In this document: positions 35,357 through 44,395 of the stretch, in pieces
Layout of the letters: each line of letters starts with the position of its first letter
Position numbering within the stretch: the stretch's first letter is position 1
DNA from: Nitrogeniibacter aestuarii
Lineage (GTDB): Bacteria; Pseudomonadota; Gammaproteobacteria; Burkholderiales; Rhodocyclaceae
Direction: 5' to 3'
NCBI RefSeq assembly: GCF_017309585.1
Contig: NZ_CP071321.1
Span: 682,001-746,000 of the forward strand
Length of the DNA stretch: 64,000 nt
Position numbers and translations under genes: made by a program
The notes under the pieces: generated by a model
Databases searched by the model: none
Told to the model about the DNA's origin: nothing
The model's input: the letters and a program-made list of their open reading frames with translations, nothing else

Positions 35357-36455
35357 TCTGGTCATCTTCGCGGCCACATCGGGCCACAGCGGCGTCGATC
35401 GCGTGCTGCGCAATCTGGTGCCGGCCATTGCCCGACTGGGGGTTCGCATCGATGTGCTCGGCATCGAAGGGCATGGCCCCGCGTTTACGGAGCTGCCCGA
35501 TGGCGTGCGGCACCTGCCGCTCGGGGCGTCCCATGTGAATACGGCCATTCCCGCCCTGATTCGCTACCTGAAGGCGGAACGTCCCGCTGCCATGATGTCC
35601 GACAAGGACCGGGTCAATCGTGCCGCCCTGTTTGCCCGCTGGATGGCACGGGTGCCGACCCGGGTCGGAGTGCGTCAGGGCACGACGGTTTCGATCAATC
35701 TTGCGAGCCGGCGCACCAGCGACCGGTTGGTTCAGACGGCCTCCATGCGTTGGCTCTATCCGCATGCCGACGCGGTGCTCGTGCCCTCGAAGGGGGCCGC
35801 GGATGACATCGCTGCCTTTGCGCGTCTGCCGGCGAGCAAGATCCATGTCGTGCCCAGTCCGATTGTGACGCCCACCTTGAAACTGCGTGCCCGCGAGGGC
35901 GTCGAGCATCCCTGGTTCGCATCGGAGGCGCCTCCGGTGATTCTCGGGGTGGGCGAACTGTCGGAACGCAAGGACTTTGCCACCCTGTTGCGCGCGTTCG
36001 CCCGGGTGCGTCAGACGCGCGAATGCCGCCTGATGATTCTGGGCGAAGGGCGGCGCCGAACGGAGCTCGAAGCCCTGGCCGCCGAACTGGGCGTCAGTGA
36101 TGATGTCGCCTTGCCCGGATTCGTGGTCAATCCCTATCCCTACATGGCGGCGGCGTCGGTCTTTGCGCTGGCGTCGCGCTGGGAGGGCATGCCGGTCGTC
36201 CTCATCGAGGCGCTCGGTCTTGGCCGGCCCTGTGTGGCCTGTGATTGCCCCAGTGGACCGGACGAGGTGCTTGACGGTGGCCGGGTCGGGCCGTTGGTGC
36301 CGGTTCAGGACGACGCAGCCTTTGCCGCCGGCCTGGTGCAGCAACTGGACGCGCCGACGCCTCCTGAGCAGTCGATGTCGGCGGTCGCTGCCTACACCGA
36401 CGAAGCGAGTGCTCGCGCCTATCTGAGCGCGCTCGGATTCACGGAATTTTCATGA
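35346..36455 (+). CDS. GT4 glycosyltransferase, array member 4
   Basis: The start at 35346 gives MGTDLVIFAATSGHSGVDRV and a 369-residue protein; an upstream frame to 35268 is internal to member 3. It is the most divergent member: ASRWEGMPVVLIEALGLG and DCPSGPDEVL replace the more common SSRWEGxxN and GPREVL. It may use a different donor from members 1-3 and 5. It overlaps member 5 by 4 bases. Confidence 0.86.
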   Translation: MGTDLVIFAATSGHSGVDRVLRNLVPAIARLGVRIDVLGIEGHGPAFTELPDGVRHLPLGASHVNTAIPALIRYLKAERPAAMMSDKDRVNRAALFARWMARVPTRVGVRQGTTVSINLASRRTSDRLVQTASMRWLYPHADAVLVPSKGAADDIAAFARLPASKIHVVPSPIVTPTLKLRAREGVEHPWFASEAPPVILGVGELSERKDFATLLRAFARVRQTRECRLMILGEGRRRTELEALAAELGVSDDVALPGFVVNPYPYMAAASVFALASRWEGMPVVLIEALGLGRPCVACDCPSGPDEVLDGGRVGPLVPVQDDAAFAAGLVQQLDAPTPPEQSMSAVAAYTDEASARAYLSALGFTEFS

Positions 36456-37579
36456 CAAAGAATGACGGCGCGTCGCGCATTGCGGTGTTGATTTCCTTTT
36501 CGGGCGAGGGCGGTGTCGAGCGCATGGTGCTCAACCTGGTCGAAGGTTTCGCTGCGCGGGGTCACCGGGTCGATCTGCTTGCCATTCGTGCCGACAGCGC
36601 CCATCTGGGCGACTTGCCCGAGGGGGTCACACTCATCGATCTGGGCGTCCGTCATAGCGGGTTGTCCATATTTCCGCTGGTGCGCTATCTGCGTCGTGTG
36701 CGACCGGTTGCATTGCTGGCGGCCAAGGACCGGGCCATTCGTGCCGCGGTGATCGCGCGGCGTCTGGCCGGGACGGACACGCGCATCGTCGGGCGCCTGG
36801 GCACGAATCTGTCGGCAGCGCTCGAAGGGCGTGCCGGCGTCTCGCGCTGGTTGCGTGTGGCGCCGATGCGCTGGATCTATCCGGCCGTCGACAAAGTGGT
36901 GTGTGTCTCCGAGGGTGTGCTTGAAGACACCGCGCGTCTGGCCGGACTGACGCCGGGGCAGTTGTGCGTGATCCGCAATCCGGTGGTCACGCCGCGCCTT
37001 GCCGCTCTGGCGGCTGAAGCCGTTGATCATCCTTGGGCGCATGATGGATCGGTGCCGCTGATCCTCGCGGCGGGCAGGCTCACCGAGCAGAAGGATTTCG
37101 ACACGCTGGTGCGCGCCTTTTCGCAACTCAGGACCCGCATCCAGGCGCGTCTCGTCATTCTCGGTGACGGGCGTCTGAGAGCGAAGCTGCGCGATCGCAT
37201 CGAGGCTCTGGGGCTGGTGGACGCGGTGGCCATGCCCGGTTTCACGCCCAACCCCTACGCGTGGATGGCACGGGCCGATCTGTTCGTTCTCAGCTCCGCC
37301 TGGGAAGGGTCGCCCAATGTGCTGACCGAAGCGCTCGCCCTGGGCGTCCCCAGCGTGTCGACAGACTGTCCAAGCGGCCCGCGCGAGGTGCTGGCCGGCG
37401 GGCGATTCGGGCGCCTGGTTCCCGTGGGGGATGCCGAGGCCATGGCCAATGCCATGGCGGCGACCCTGGCGTCGCCACTGCCCGAAGATCTTCTCAAAGG
37501 CGCGGTTTCCGCCTATCACCGCGACGCGTCGGCCTCGGCCTATCTGGTGGCCTTGGGGGTCGAGCGCGCCACGGAGTAA
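36452..37579 (+). CDS. GT4 glycosyltransferase, array member 5
   Basis: This 375-residue paralogue is coupled to member 4 by an ATGA overlap. It carries ISFSGEGGVERMVLN at the N-terminus, AAGRLTEQKDFDTL and SSAWEGSPNVLTEALALG. It matches members 2 and 3 most closely in the C-terminal half. It ends the array 46 bases before the sulfotransferase. Confidence 0.88.
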   Translation: MTKNDGASRIAVLISFSGEGGVERMVLNLVEGFAARGHRVDLLAIRADSAHLGDLPEGVTLIDLGVRHSGLSIFPLVRYLRRVRPVALLAAKDRAIRAAVIARRLAGTDTRIVGRLGTNLSAALEGRAGVSRWLRVAPMRWIYPAVDKVVCVSEGVLEDTARLAGLTPGQLCVIRNPVVTPRLAALAAEAVDHPWAHDGSVPLILAAGRLTEQKDFDTLVRAFSQLRTRIQARLVILGDGRLRAKLRDRIEALGLVDAVAMPGFTPNPYAWMARADLFVLSSAWEGSPNVLTEALALGVPSVSTDCPSGPREVLAGGRFGRLVPVGDAEAMANAMAATLASPLPEDLLKGAVSAYHRDASASAYLVALGVERATE

Positions 37580-37625
37580 ACTCTCGGCCAGCTCGGCACA
37601 CGCTGCCCACTCACGGATTCAACCC

Positions 37626-38294
37626 ATGCTGTTGTCACTGAAATACAACTTTCTGTTCGTGCATATCGCCAAGACGGGCGGCACCTCGGTGCGCGATTCG
37701 CTGCGTCCCCTGCGGCTGCGTGATCCGTGGTTCCCGGTGCAGTTCCTGTGTTCGCGCCTGTCGTCGCTCTCGGGCCACCGCCTGGGCATCAAGTTTCCCC
37801 GGCATTCCAAGATCATCGCGGCCAGGGAAATGCTGCCCGAGGAGACTTTCGACGGGCTCTTCAAGTTCGTGTTCGTGCGCAACCCCTGGGATCTTCAGGT
37901 CAGTTCGTTTCACCACATCCGGCGCGAGCGGCCGCACCTGATGAGCCACATCGAATCCTTCGACGACTTCATTCGCTGGAAGCTCGACCCCGAGCGCCCC
38001 TATCAGTTTCATGTGGATACCAGCATCGAGTTGCAAAGCGACTATGTGGTCGATCTGCACGGCAAGGTGCTGGTGGATTTCATCGGGCGGTATGAGAGCC
38101 TGCCGGAAGACTTCGACGAAGCCTGCCGGCTCATCGGCGTGAAGGCGCCGACGCTACTGCACAAGCGCCGGGCCAAGGATCGCGAGAAGGATTACCGCAG
38201 CTATTACAGCGACGAGCTTGCCGAGAGGGTGGGCGCGCACTTCGCCCGCGATATCGAGATCTTCGGCTACAGCTTCGATCCGGCCGGGCGATGA
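37626..38294 (+). CDS. Sulfotransferase (PAPS-dependent, sulfotransfer_2 type)
   Basis: This 222-residue protein starts at 37626. FVHIAKTGGTSVRDSL at the N-terminus is the 5'-phosphosulfate loop of PAPS-dependent sulfotransferases. FKFVFVRNPWDLQVSSFHH supplies the 3'-phosphate site (Arg, and Ser one turn later). It has no signal peptide or membrane helix, so it would act on a nucleotide- or lipid-linked sugar in the cytosol. Following the GT4 array, it probably sulfates the surface glycan made by those enzymes. An ORF opening at 37431 in another frame is internal to member 5. Confidence 0.85.
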   Translation: MLLSLKYNFLFVHIAKTGGTSVRDSLRPLRLRDPWFPVQFLCSRLSSLSGHRLGIKFPRHSKIIAAREMLPEETFDGLFKFVFVRNPWDLQVSSFHHIRRERPHLMSHIESFDDFIRWKLDPERPYQFHVDTSIELQSDYVVDLHGKVLVDFIGRYESLPEDFDEACRLIGVKAPTLLHKRRAKDREKDYRSYYSDELAERVGAHFARDIEIFGYSFDPAGR

Positions 38295-38298
38295 ACGC

Positions 38299-39396
38299 CT
38301 AGAAGCCGGCTTTGGCCAGAATCTTGGCGTATCGCGCGCGCATCGTGTGCTCGGCCTCCAGGTGGGCGGCGGCGGCTTTGCCCAAGTGATCGATTTTCTC
38401 GGCGGTCAATGACTCGATGGCCGCCACCCAGGCGGCGGGGTCGTCGTGGGGCAGCAGCATGGCGGCCGCGCCATTGCCGACGATTTCCCGGATTTCGATC
38501 ATGTCCGAGGCCAGGATGGCTTTGCCGTGGGCCATGTAGTCGAGCGCCTTCATGGGGCTGGAGTAGAGCACGCCGTCGGGGTTTTCATGATGAGGCGTGT
38601 TGGGCAGCAGGCACACATCGATTGCGGCCAGATAGCGGCCCACGTCGCTTTGCGGCACATAGCCATGGAAGTGCACATGGGCCCCCGGCATTTTCGCCTT
38701 CCACTCGGCGATCTGCTTGGGGTCGCCCCCCAGGATGTGGAAGTCGTGGTTGGGCATCCGGTTCGCCAGCTCGGCGACGAGCGCCATCCCCTTTTGTACT
38801 TGAAGCTTGCCGACGAAACCGATGTTCAGTCCCTGGGTGTGCTTGGCAAGGTGTCTGGGTGACGGTGCTGATCGCAGGCCGTTGCGACCGGTCGGGACGG
38901 GAAACACGATGTCCGGGTCCAGGCCGGGGAGCTTGTGACCGATGATGTTCTGGCGCATGAGCTCGGTATTGGTCACCATCAGTCGCAGCCGGCCGGTTCT
39001 GGCAAGCGCCGACAAGTTGGCGCCCTTGCTCTTGACCGGGGAATGCATGTCGTAGATCACGTCGTAGCCGAGGCGGGCGCAGAGCATTGCGCTACGCAGA
39101 TAGCGGGTGAAGATGAGTTCGATGCGATGTTTGCGGGCAAACCAGACGACCAGCCAGCTGAACAGCGTGCGGCCCCCGCGGAACGGCGGGCTGCTCAGGT
39201 ACTGGATGCGGAAATTCTGAGGCACGTCGTAGAAGGCGAAGACATCCGGGGCTTCGATGCGCTCGGGATGGCTCTTCGGGACCAGCAGAACCACCTCATG
39301 GCCCAGCTCGGCCATGGCGCTGCAGCCGCGCATGACATTGATGCTTTGAGCCGAATTCGACGGGATACCGGAGAAGGCGACGAAGGCGATTCGCAT
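38299..39396 (-). CDS. Glycosyltransferase family 4
   Basis: This 365-residue GT-B protein begins MRIAFVAFSGIPSNSAQSIN. It carries IGFVGKLQVQKGMALV and the donor-side YSSPMKALDYMAHGKAIL, in which the usual first Glu is replaced by the S/P-M-K pattern of some GT4 subgroups. It lies 51 bases downstream of msbA on the same strand and converges on the sulfotransferase. It likely completes a surface glycan. Confidence 0.85.
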   Translation of the reverse strand: MRIAFVAFSGIPSNSAQSINVMRGCSAMAELGHEVVLLVPKSHPERIEAPDVFAFYDVPQNFRIQYLSSPPFRGGRTLFSWLVVWFARKHRIELIFTRYLRSAMLCARLGYDVIYDMHSPVKSKGANLSALARTGRLRLMVTNTELMRQNIIGHKLPGLDPDIVFPVPTGRNGLRSAPSPRHLAKHTQGLNIGFVGKLQVQKGMALVAELANRMPNHDFHILGGDPKQIAEWKAKMPGAHVHFHGYVPQSDVGRYLAAIDVCLLPNTPHHENPDGVLYSSPMKALDYMAHGKAILASDMIEIREIVGNGAAAMLLPHDDPAAWVAAIESLTAEKIDHLGKAAAAHLEAEHTMRARYAKILAKAGF

Positions 39397-39447
39397 GTCG
39401 TGTTGATGTCCTGTTGGCAGTGCCCTGGCGCTTGAAGAGGGCGGCTC

Positions 39448-41208
39448 TTATCCGCGCGGGGCGGTGGATTCGTCGTCCAGAACGCCCTCGCCACTGGCAA
39501 GCAGGGCGGCATAGGCGCCGCCGGCACTGGCGAGCGACTCGTGAGAGCCCTGTTCGACGATACGCCCGTGGGCCATGACCACAATGTGATCGGCATCGCG
39601 AATGGTGGTCAGGCGGTGGGCGACGACCAATACGGTGCGATTCTGGCGCAATTCGACCAGTGCGTCCTTGATCGCGCGTTCCGAGGTGTTGTCGAGGGCC
39701 GATGTGGCTTCATCGAGCAGCAGGATCGGAGCGTCCTTGAGAAAGGCCCGGGCAATGGCAATGCGCTGGCGCTGCCCGCCGGAGAGCTGGTTCCCGTTGG
39801 CGCCGACCGGGCTGTCGAGCCCTTTCGGCAACTGCCCGATGAATTCCATGGCGTGGGCGTGCCGGGCGGCGGCCTCGATGGCCTCGCGCGGGGTGTCCTG
39901 TCGCCCGTAGGCAATGTTGGCGGCCACGGTGTCGTCGAACAGCACCACTTGCTGACCCACCCAGCCGATCTGGGAGCGTACCCAGCCCAGCGGCAATGCC
40001 GAGATCGGCTCACCATCGAGCAGGATTCGTCCGCTGTCCGGCGAGAAAAAGCGTGCGATCAATTGGATGACGGTCGTCTTGCCGCTGCCTGAGGCACCCA
40101 CCAGGGCGATGGTCTTGCCCGCCGGAATATCCAGCGTGATGCCGGCCAGTGCGGGTTCGTCCTGACCCGGGTAGGCAAAGCGCACGTCTTCGAAGCGAAG
40201 GGCGCCGCGGGCGCGCGGGCGGTCGCATGTTTCGGTATCCGGCTCGGCCGGGGTATCCAGCAGTTCAAAGATGCTCTGCGCGCCGGCGAGCCCCTTCTGA
40301 ATGGTGTTGTTCACGCTCGTGAGCCGGCGGATCGGCTCGAACAGCATCGCCATGGCAGCCACATAGGCCACGAAGGCGCCTGGTGTCAGGCGGTCTTCGG
40401 CCGACAGTGCCGAGGCAAACCAGATCACCAGTGCCACCGCCGTGGCCGCCACCATCTGCACGATGGGCACGTTGGCCGAGGCGATGCGGACGTTGCGCAT
40501 CGACTCCTTCCGGAGGCGTTCGGCAATGCTGGCGAAACGCCGGTCTTCGTGCGCATGGGTGCCAAAGAGCTTGATCTCGCGCACGCCGGCAATGGTTTCA
40601 CTCACCGCGCCGGTCATCACCCCGGTCGTGGCCTGCACCTTGCGGTTGCCTCCGCGCAGCTTGGTGCTTGCCTTGCGGATGATGAAGGCCATGGGCGGGG
40701 CCACCACGAGCAGCAGCAAGGTGAGCTCCCATGCTGTCCACACGAGGTAGCCGGTCAGGCCGATCACCACCATGGTGTCGCGAATGATCACGATCCAGGC
40801 GTTGGAGAGCGCCGCGCCCACCTGCGGAATATCGTGCAGGATGCGCGAGAGCATGCGCCCTTGCGAGGTGGATTGGTGGGCGGACAGGGGCAAGTGCAAC
40901 TGGTGCTGAAAGACCTGCTGGCGCAGGTCGGTGATGGCCCGCAGGGCGATCCACTGGCTGGAGACGCTGGCTGCGTAGTCCGCGATGCCCTTGGCGATGA
41001 AGGCCACCATGATGAGCAGCGGCACTTGCCATTGGGCGGTCTGGTTCTTCTGAATCAGGCTCTCGTCCACCAGCGGTTTGAGCAATGCCGGGAGGACGGG
41101 TTCGAGCGATGCCGTGACGACCATCGCGAGAATCGACAGGCCAACCACCTTTCGATACGGCAGGATGCTGGCCAGCAGGCGCTTGTAGAGTGCGAGCCCT
41201 TCTTTCAT
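39448..41208 (-). CDS. msbA: MsbA-type lipid A ABC exporter
   Basis: This 586-residue half-transporter has six membrane helices in the first ~320 residues and then an ATPase domain: Walker A GASGSGKTT, signature LSGGQRQR, Walker B ILLLDEATSA and the switch HRL. It flips lipid A-core across the inner membrane. The start at 41208 (MKEGLALYKR) is preferred to a longer frame from 41307. Neighbours are a phosphatase-like gene and GTs, consistent with LPS export. Its closest alternative is another lipid/glycan exporter of the same family. Confidence 0.9.
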   Translation of the reverse strand: MKEGLALYKRLLASILPYRKVVGLSILAMVVTASLEPVLPALLKPLVDESLIQKNQTAQWQVPLLIMVAFIAKGIADYAASVSSQWIALRAITDLRQQVFQHQLHLPLSAHQSTSQGRMLSRILHDIPQVGAALSNAWIVIIRDTMVVIGLTGYLVWTAWELTLLLLVVAPPMAFIIRKASTKLRGGNRKVQATTGVMTGAVSETIAGVREIKLFGTHAHEDRRFASIAERLRKESMRNVRIASANVPIVQMVAATAVALVIWFASALSAEDRLTPGAFVAYVAAMAMLFEPIRRLTSVNNTIQKGLAGAQSIFELLDTPAEPDTETCDRPRARGALRFEDVRFAYPGQDEPALAGITLDIPAGKTIALVGASGSGKTTVIQLIARFFSPDSGRILLDGEPISALPLGWVRSQIGWVGQQVVLFDDTVAANIAYGRQDTPREAIEAAARHAHAMEFIGQLPKGLDSPVGANGNQLSGGQRQRIAIARAFLKDAPILLLDEATSALDNTSERAIKDALVELRQNRTVLVVAHRLTTIRDADHIVVMAHGRIVEQGSHESLASAGGAYAALLASGEGVLDDESTAPRG

Positions 41209-41278
41209 GGGGTGAGGTCCGCGATGTGAGCGTGGCAGGTGCGTGCCGACGACACGCGTGCGTTTCTGTGCGGGATCT

Positions 41279-41941
41279 TCATTCGCGATGGAGCACTTTA
41301 TCGACAATCAGGCTGGACCAGCCGTCGGCGCGGAACTGTTTCTTCAGCGCTTTTTCGTCATACACGGTGTCCACCCAGGTCATGAAATCGATGGGCGTGC
41401 GCGCATTGAACGCCACGTAGCTGGCCAGGAAAAAGTCGAGCACGCCCGTTTTCGCGGTGCGCGAGTGACCGTACTTCCAGTGAAGCTCACGCGTTGCCTC
41501 GGCCACCGGGTGGCCCAGATGCAGAATGCGATAGAGCGCCGCAGCGATGCCGGCCCGGTCTGCGCCCGATTTGCAGTGCATGAGGGCGGGATACTCGATG
41601 GTCTCGAAGAACTGCTTGAGCATATGGATGCGTTCGCGGCTGGGGGCGCCGCGCGAGAACAGCTTGGCATCGTGGAAGGCGATACCCAGCTCGCGGCATG
41701 TAGCCTTTTCGAGCGCGTAAGACCCGAACTCGCTCTCGCCACGCAGATTGAGAATCGTGCGAATGCCCAGCTTGCGGTGGTAGCGGCGAATCTGGGCCGG
41801 ACTGGGCTGGCTGCTGCGGTACATGCCGCCACCGAGGTCGTACAGGTTGTTGTAGACCGTGCGGATGGCGCCGTGGTCCACCACGTGCATGTTCAGCCAG
41901 GCCAGGAAGCGGCCCGAGGGTTTGTTCAGGTCAAAGGACAC
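41279..41941 (-). CDS. Tyrosine/dual-specificity phosphatase-like protein
   Basis: This 220-residue cytosolic protein has the cysteine-phosphatase signature HCKSGADRAG (HCx5R) in the correct order, preceded by NLRGESEFGSYALEKA with a plausible general-acid region. It matches the DSP/PTP-like fold. It sits between cobC and msbA on one strand, 70 bases upstream of msbA. The substrate could be a phosphoprotein controlling polysaccharide or lipid A synthesis, or a sugar or lipid phosphate. Position favours an LPS-related role, but this is inference. Confidence 0.75.
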   Translation of the reverse strand: MSFDLNKPSGRFLAWLNMHVVDHGAIRTVYNNLYDLGGGMYRSSQPSPAQIRRYHRKLGIRTILNLRGESEFGSYALEKATCRELGIAFHDAKLFSRGAPSRERIHMLKQFFETIEYPALMHCKSGADRAGIAAALYRILHLGHPVAEATRELHWKYGHSRTAKTGVLDFFLASYVAFNARTPIDFMTWVDTVYDEKALKKQFRADGWSSLIVDKVLHRE

Positions 41942-41995
41942 GGGGCGCTCGCCGCCAGTAAGACAATCGCGGAAGTATACCGGAGTGTCGCGTGC

Positions 41996-42544
41996 TTACC
42001 GGTTGAACCATTTGAGCATCACGCCCCAGCCGTGCACGTCCAGACGCGTGACATGGCCGCAGGCGAAATCGAGGGCCAGCCAGCGGTCAGGAGGCAAGCC
42101 GAGCAGCTGGCCGGCGATCACCCGCAGCGGCCCGCCGTGGCCGACGATCACGTGGGCGTCGGCCTCCGGGTCGAGCTGTTGCTCCATCCATTGGCGCACC
42201 CGTTGCGCCATCTCCAGCGGGGTTTCGCCATTGGGGGGGCGGAAGTTCATCGGGTCTTTGGACCAATCGTCGATGGCGCTGCCGATGGACTCGAAACTCT
42301 GGCCTTCCCAGTCGCCGAAGTCCACTTCCATCAGCCGATCGTCCAGGATGGCGCTGCCCAGCTCATCCGCCAGCAGGCGCGCGCGTTGCAGCGGGCTGGC
42401 GTGCAGGTGGAAGGCGACGGGCAGGTGCGGCTTCAGCCGCGCCGCGACATCACGGGCGGATTCGGTGATGCCGACATCAGAGCGGCCGTAGCAGATGCCC
42501 GGCGCCACATCCGGGCGCGGGTGGCGGATCAGATAGAGTTCCAT
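41996..42544 (-). CDS. cobC: Alpha-ribazole phosphatase
   Basis: This 182-residue histidine phosphatase has the catalytic RHPRPD loop (LIRHPRPD) and the second His in IVGHGGPL. The start at 42544 gives the family N-terminus MELYLIRH. It overlaps cobS by 16 bases. With cobS, cobT and cobU it forms the nucleotide-loop assembly unit for cobalamin. It dephosphorylates alpha-ribazole-5'-phosphate or the cobalamin phosphate. Confidence 0.9.
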   Translation of the reverse strand: MELYLIRHPRPDVAPGICYGRSDVGITESARDVAARLKPHLPVAFHLHASPLQRARLLADELGSAILDDRLMEVDFGDWEGQSFESIGSAIDDWSKDPMNFRPPNGETPLEMAQRVRQWMEQQLDPEADAHVIVGHGGPLRVIAGQLLGLPPDRWLALDFACGHVTRLDVHGWGVMLKWFNR

Positions 42545-43299
42545 GCGATGAGAATTCCGAGGTAAGTGGCTAGTTCGGTGCCTTGCTGTGCCGCGCCCAG
42601 GCAGTCGCCCGTATAGCCGCCGAGGCGACGCGCGAACATGCGTGCCGCCCACCAGGTCACGATCAGTACCGCGACGGCAACACCCAGCGCCTCGACCCAG
42701 CCGAGCAGCAGCATGGGGGCCAGGCCACCGAGCGCGGCGATCGCCAGCTCCATGCTCGAAAGCTGACGGGCCAGGGGCTTGGACTTGCTGGTGGCGTCTT
42801 CACGCACATAGGGCAGGGTGTGGATCAGGCTGGTGGAGGCGAAGCGCGACAGCGCATGGGCCGCGATCATGGCCACGATGGCCTCTTGCGCACCGTGCGC
42901 GGCGATCTCCACCAGCGCCGCGGCCTTGGCGAGCAGCATGAGCACGATGCCCACCGTGCCGTAGCTGCCGATGCGCGAGTCTTTCATGATCTCGAGGACC
43001 TGCGTCTTTTCCCAGCCGCCGCCCAGACCGTCGCAGGTGTCGGCGAAGCCGTCTTCGTGAAAGGCGCCGGTCAAGCGTACGGTGGCCGCCATGGAGAGGA
43101 TGACGGACAGGCTGGACGGCAACCACTGGCGTGCGAACCAGAACACGGCGGCGGCCACCAGGCCGACGATGATGCCGACCAGTGGGAAATAGCGCGCTGA
43201 ATGGTTCAGGCGCTCGCTGGAAAACGGCACCCAGCCAGGCACGGGAATGCGTGTGAAGAAACCCAGGGCCGTGAAGAAGAGTTCCAGCTGGTAGCGCAC
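42529..43299 (-). CDS. cobS: Adenosylcobinamide-GDP ribazoletransferase (cobalamin synthase)
   Basis: This 256-residue inner-membrane protein has about six to seven hydrophobic segments. The CobS motifs FFTRIPVPGW and FHEDGFADTCDGLGGG (acidic metal-binding segment) are visible. It joins adenosylcobinamide-GDP and alpha-ribazole(-P) at the cytoplasmic membrane. It is 9 bases from cobT on the same strand and overlaps cobC. Confidence 0.93.
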   Translation of the reverse strand: MRYQLELFFTALGFFTRIPVPGWVPFSSERLNHSARYFPLVGIIVGLVAAAVFWFARQWLPSSLSVILSMAATVRLTGAFHEDGFADTCDGLGGGWEKTQVLEIMKDSRIGSYGTVGIVLMLLAKAAALVEIAAHGAQEAIVAMIAAHALSRFASTSLIHTLPYVREDATSKSKPLARQLSSMELAIAALGGLAPMLLLGWVEALGVAVAVLIVTWWAARMFARRLGGYTGDCLGAAQQGTELATYLGILIAWNSI

Positions 43300-43308
43300 C
43301 TGGCGGGC

Positions 43309-44343
43309 TCAGCCTTTGTCGCTGACGCCAGCGGAATCGAAGCTCGCCATGTCGGCCAGAAAGCCGACGGCGGCCTGCAGCAGCGGGAAGGCCAGTGCGG
43401 CGCCGGTGCCTTCCCCCAGGCGCAGCCCCAGATCGAGCAGGGGCACCGCGTTGAGGTGCATGAGCTGGAATTCATGGCCGGGCTCGCCCGAGCGATGGGC
43501 AAAGACGCAATAGTCGGTGATGTGCGGAATCAGCGCATGGGCCACCAGCAGCGCGGCCGTGACGATAAAGCCGTCGATGAGAATCACCATGCGCTTTTCG
43601 GCCGCGCCCATGATGGCACCGGTCATCATCGCGATTTCGAAGCCACCGTACTCGGCGAGTGCGTCGAGCGGATTTGACGGGCGTCCGCCACGGCGGACCG
43701 CCTGAGCGAGCAGCGCGTTCTTGAGGTCCAGCCCGGCGTCGTCCAGACCCGTGCCACGGCCGATGACCAGCGGCAGTTCGATATCGACGATGCAGTGGGT
43801 GATCAGCGAGGCCGAAGCGGTGTTGCCGATGCCCATTTCCCCGAAGCCGATCGCGTTGCAGCCGGCCTTGGCCAGGGTGTGTGCCAGCTGTCGGCCGTAG
43901 GCCATGGCCTTGTCGCGATCGGTGCCGCTCATGGCCGGCGCCTCGAGGTAATTGGCCGTGCCTGCCCCGATCTTGGCGTTGATCAGCCCCTCGCGCTTGC
44001 CGAACTCGTGCGCCACACCCGCATCGACCACCCGCAGTGCCACGCCGGCCTGTCGCGCGAAGACGTTGATGGCGGCGCCACCTGCGAGAAAGTTTTCGAC
44101 CATCTGCCAGGTGACATCCTGAGGATAGGCCGAGATGCCCGCTTTGGCGGCACCGTGATCACCCGCGAACACCACCACGTGAGGGCGCGAGAGGCTGGGC
44201 GAATCGGTCTGCTGAATGCGCCCCAGCTGAGCGGCCAGGGTTTCGATCCGGCCCAGTGAGCCCAGCGGCTTGGTCTTGGTGTCGATCTTGTGCTGGAGAC
44301 TGGCAACCTGAGTGTCGTCCAGCGGGGTGATGGCGATGTTCAT
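43309..44343 (-). CDS. cobT: Nicotinate-nucleotide-dimethylbenzimidazole phosphoribosyltransferase
   Basis: This 344-residue protein starts at 44343 (MNIAITPLDD). It carries TKPLGSLGRIE, VFAGDHGAAKAGIS and the late GEGTGAALAFPLL, whose glutamate is the catalytic base in CobT. It makes alpha-ribazole-5'-phosphate from DMB and nicotinate mononucleotide. The frame open to 44631 lies inside cobU. It is the second gene of cobU-cobT-cobS-cobC. Confidence 0.94.
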   Translation of the reverse strand: MNIAITPLDDTQVASLQHKIDTKTKPLGSLGRIETLAAQLGRIQQTDSPSLSRPHVVVFAGDHGAAKAGISAYPQDVTWQMVENFLAGGAAINVFARQAGVALRVVDAGVAHEFGKREGLINAKIGAGTANYLEAPAMSGTDRDKAMAYGRQLAHTLAKAGCNAIGFGEMGIGNTASASLITHCIVDIELPLVIGRGTGLDDAGLDLKNALLAQAVRRGGRPSNPLDALAEYGGFEIAMMTGAIMGAAEKRMVILIDGFIVTAALLVAHALIPHITDYCVFAHRSGEPGHEFQLMHLNAVPLLDLGLRLGEGTGAALAFPLLQAAVGFLADMASFDSAGVSDKG

Positions 44344-44395
44344 CACGGAGTATCCGGGGCGCGTGAATGGCGCCGATGGTAGCACGCCAGCGGGG

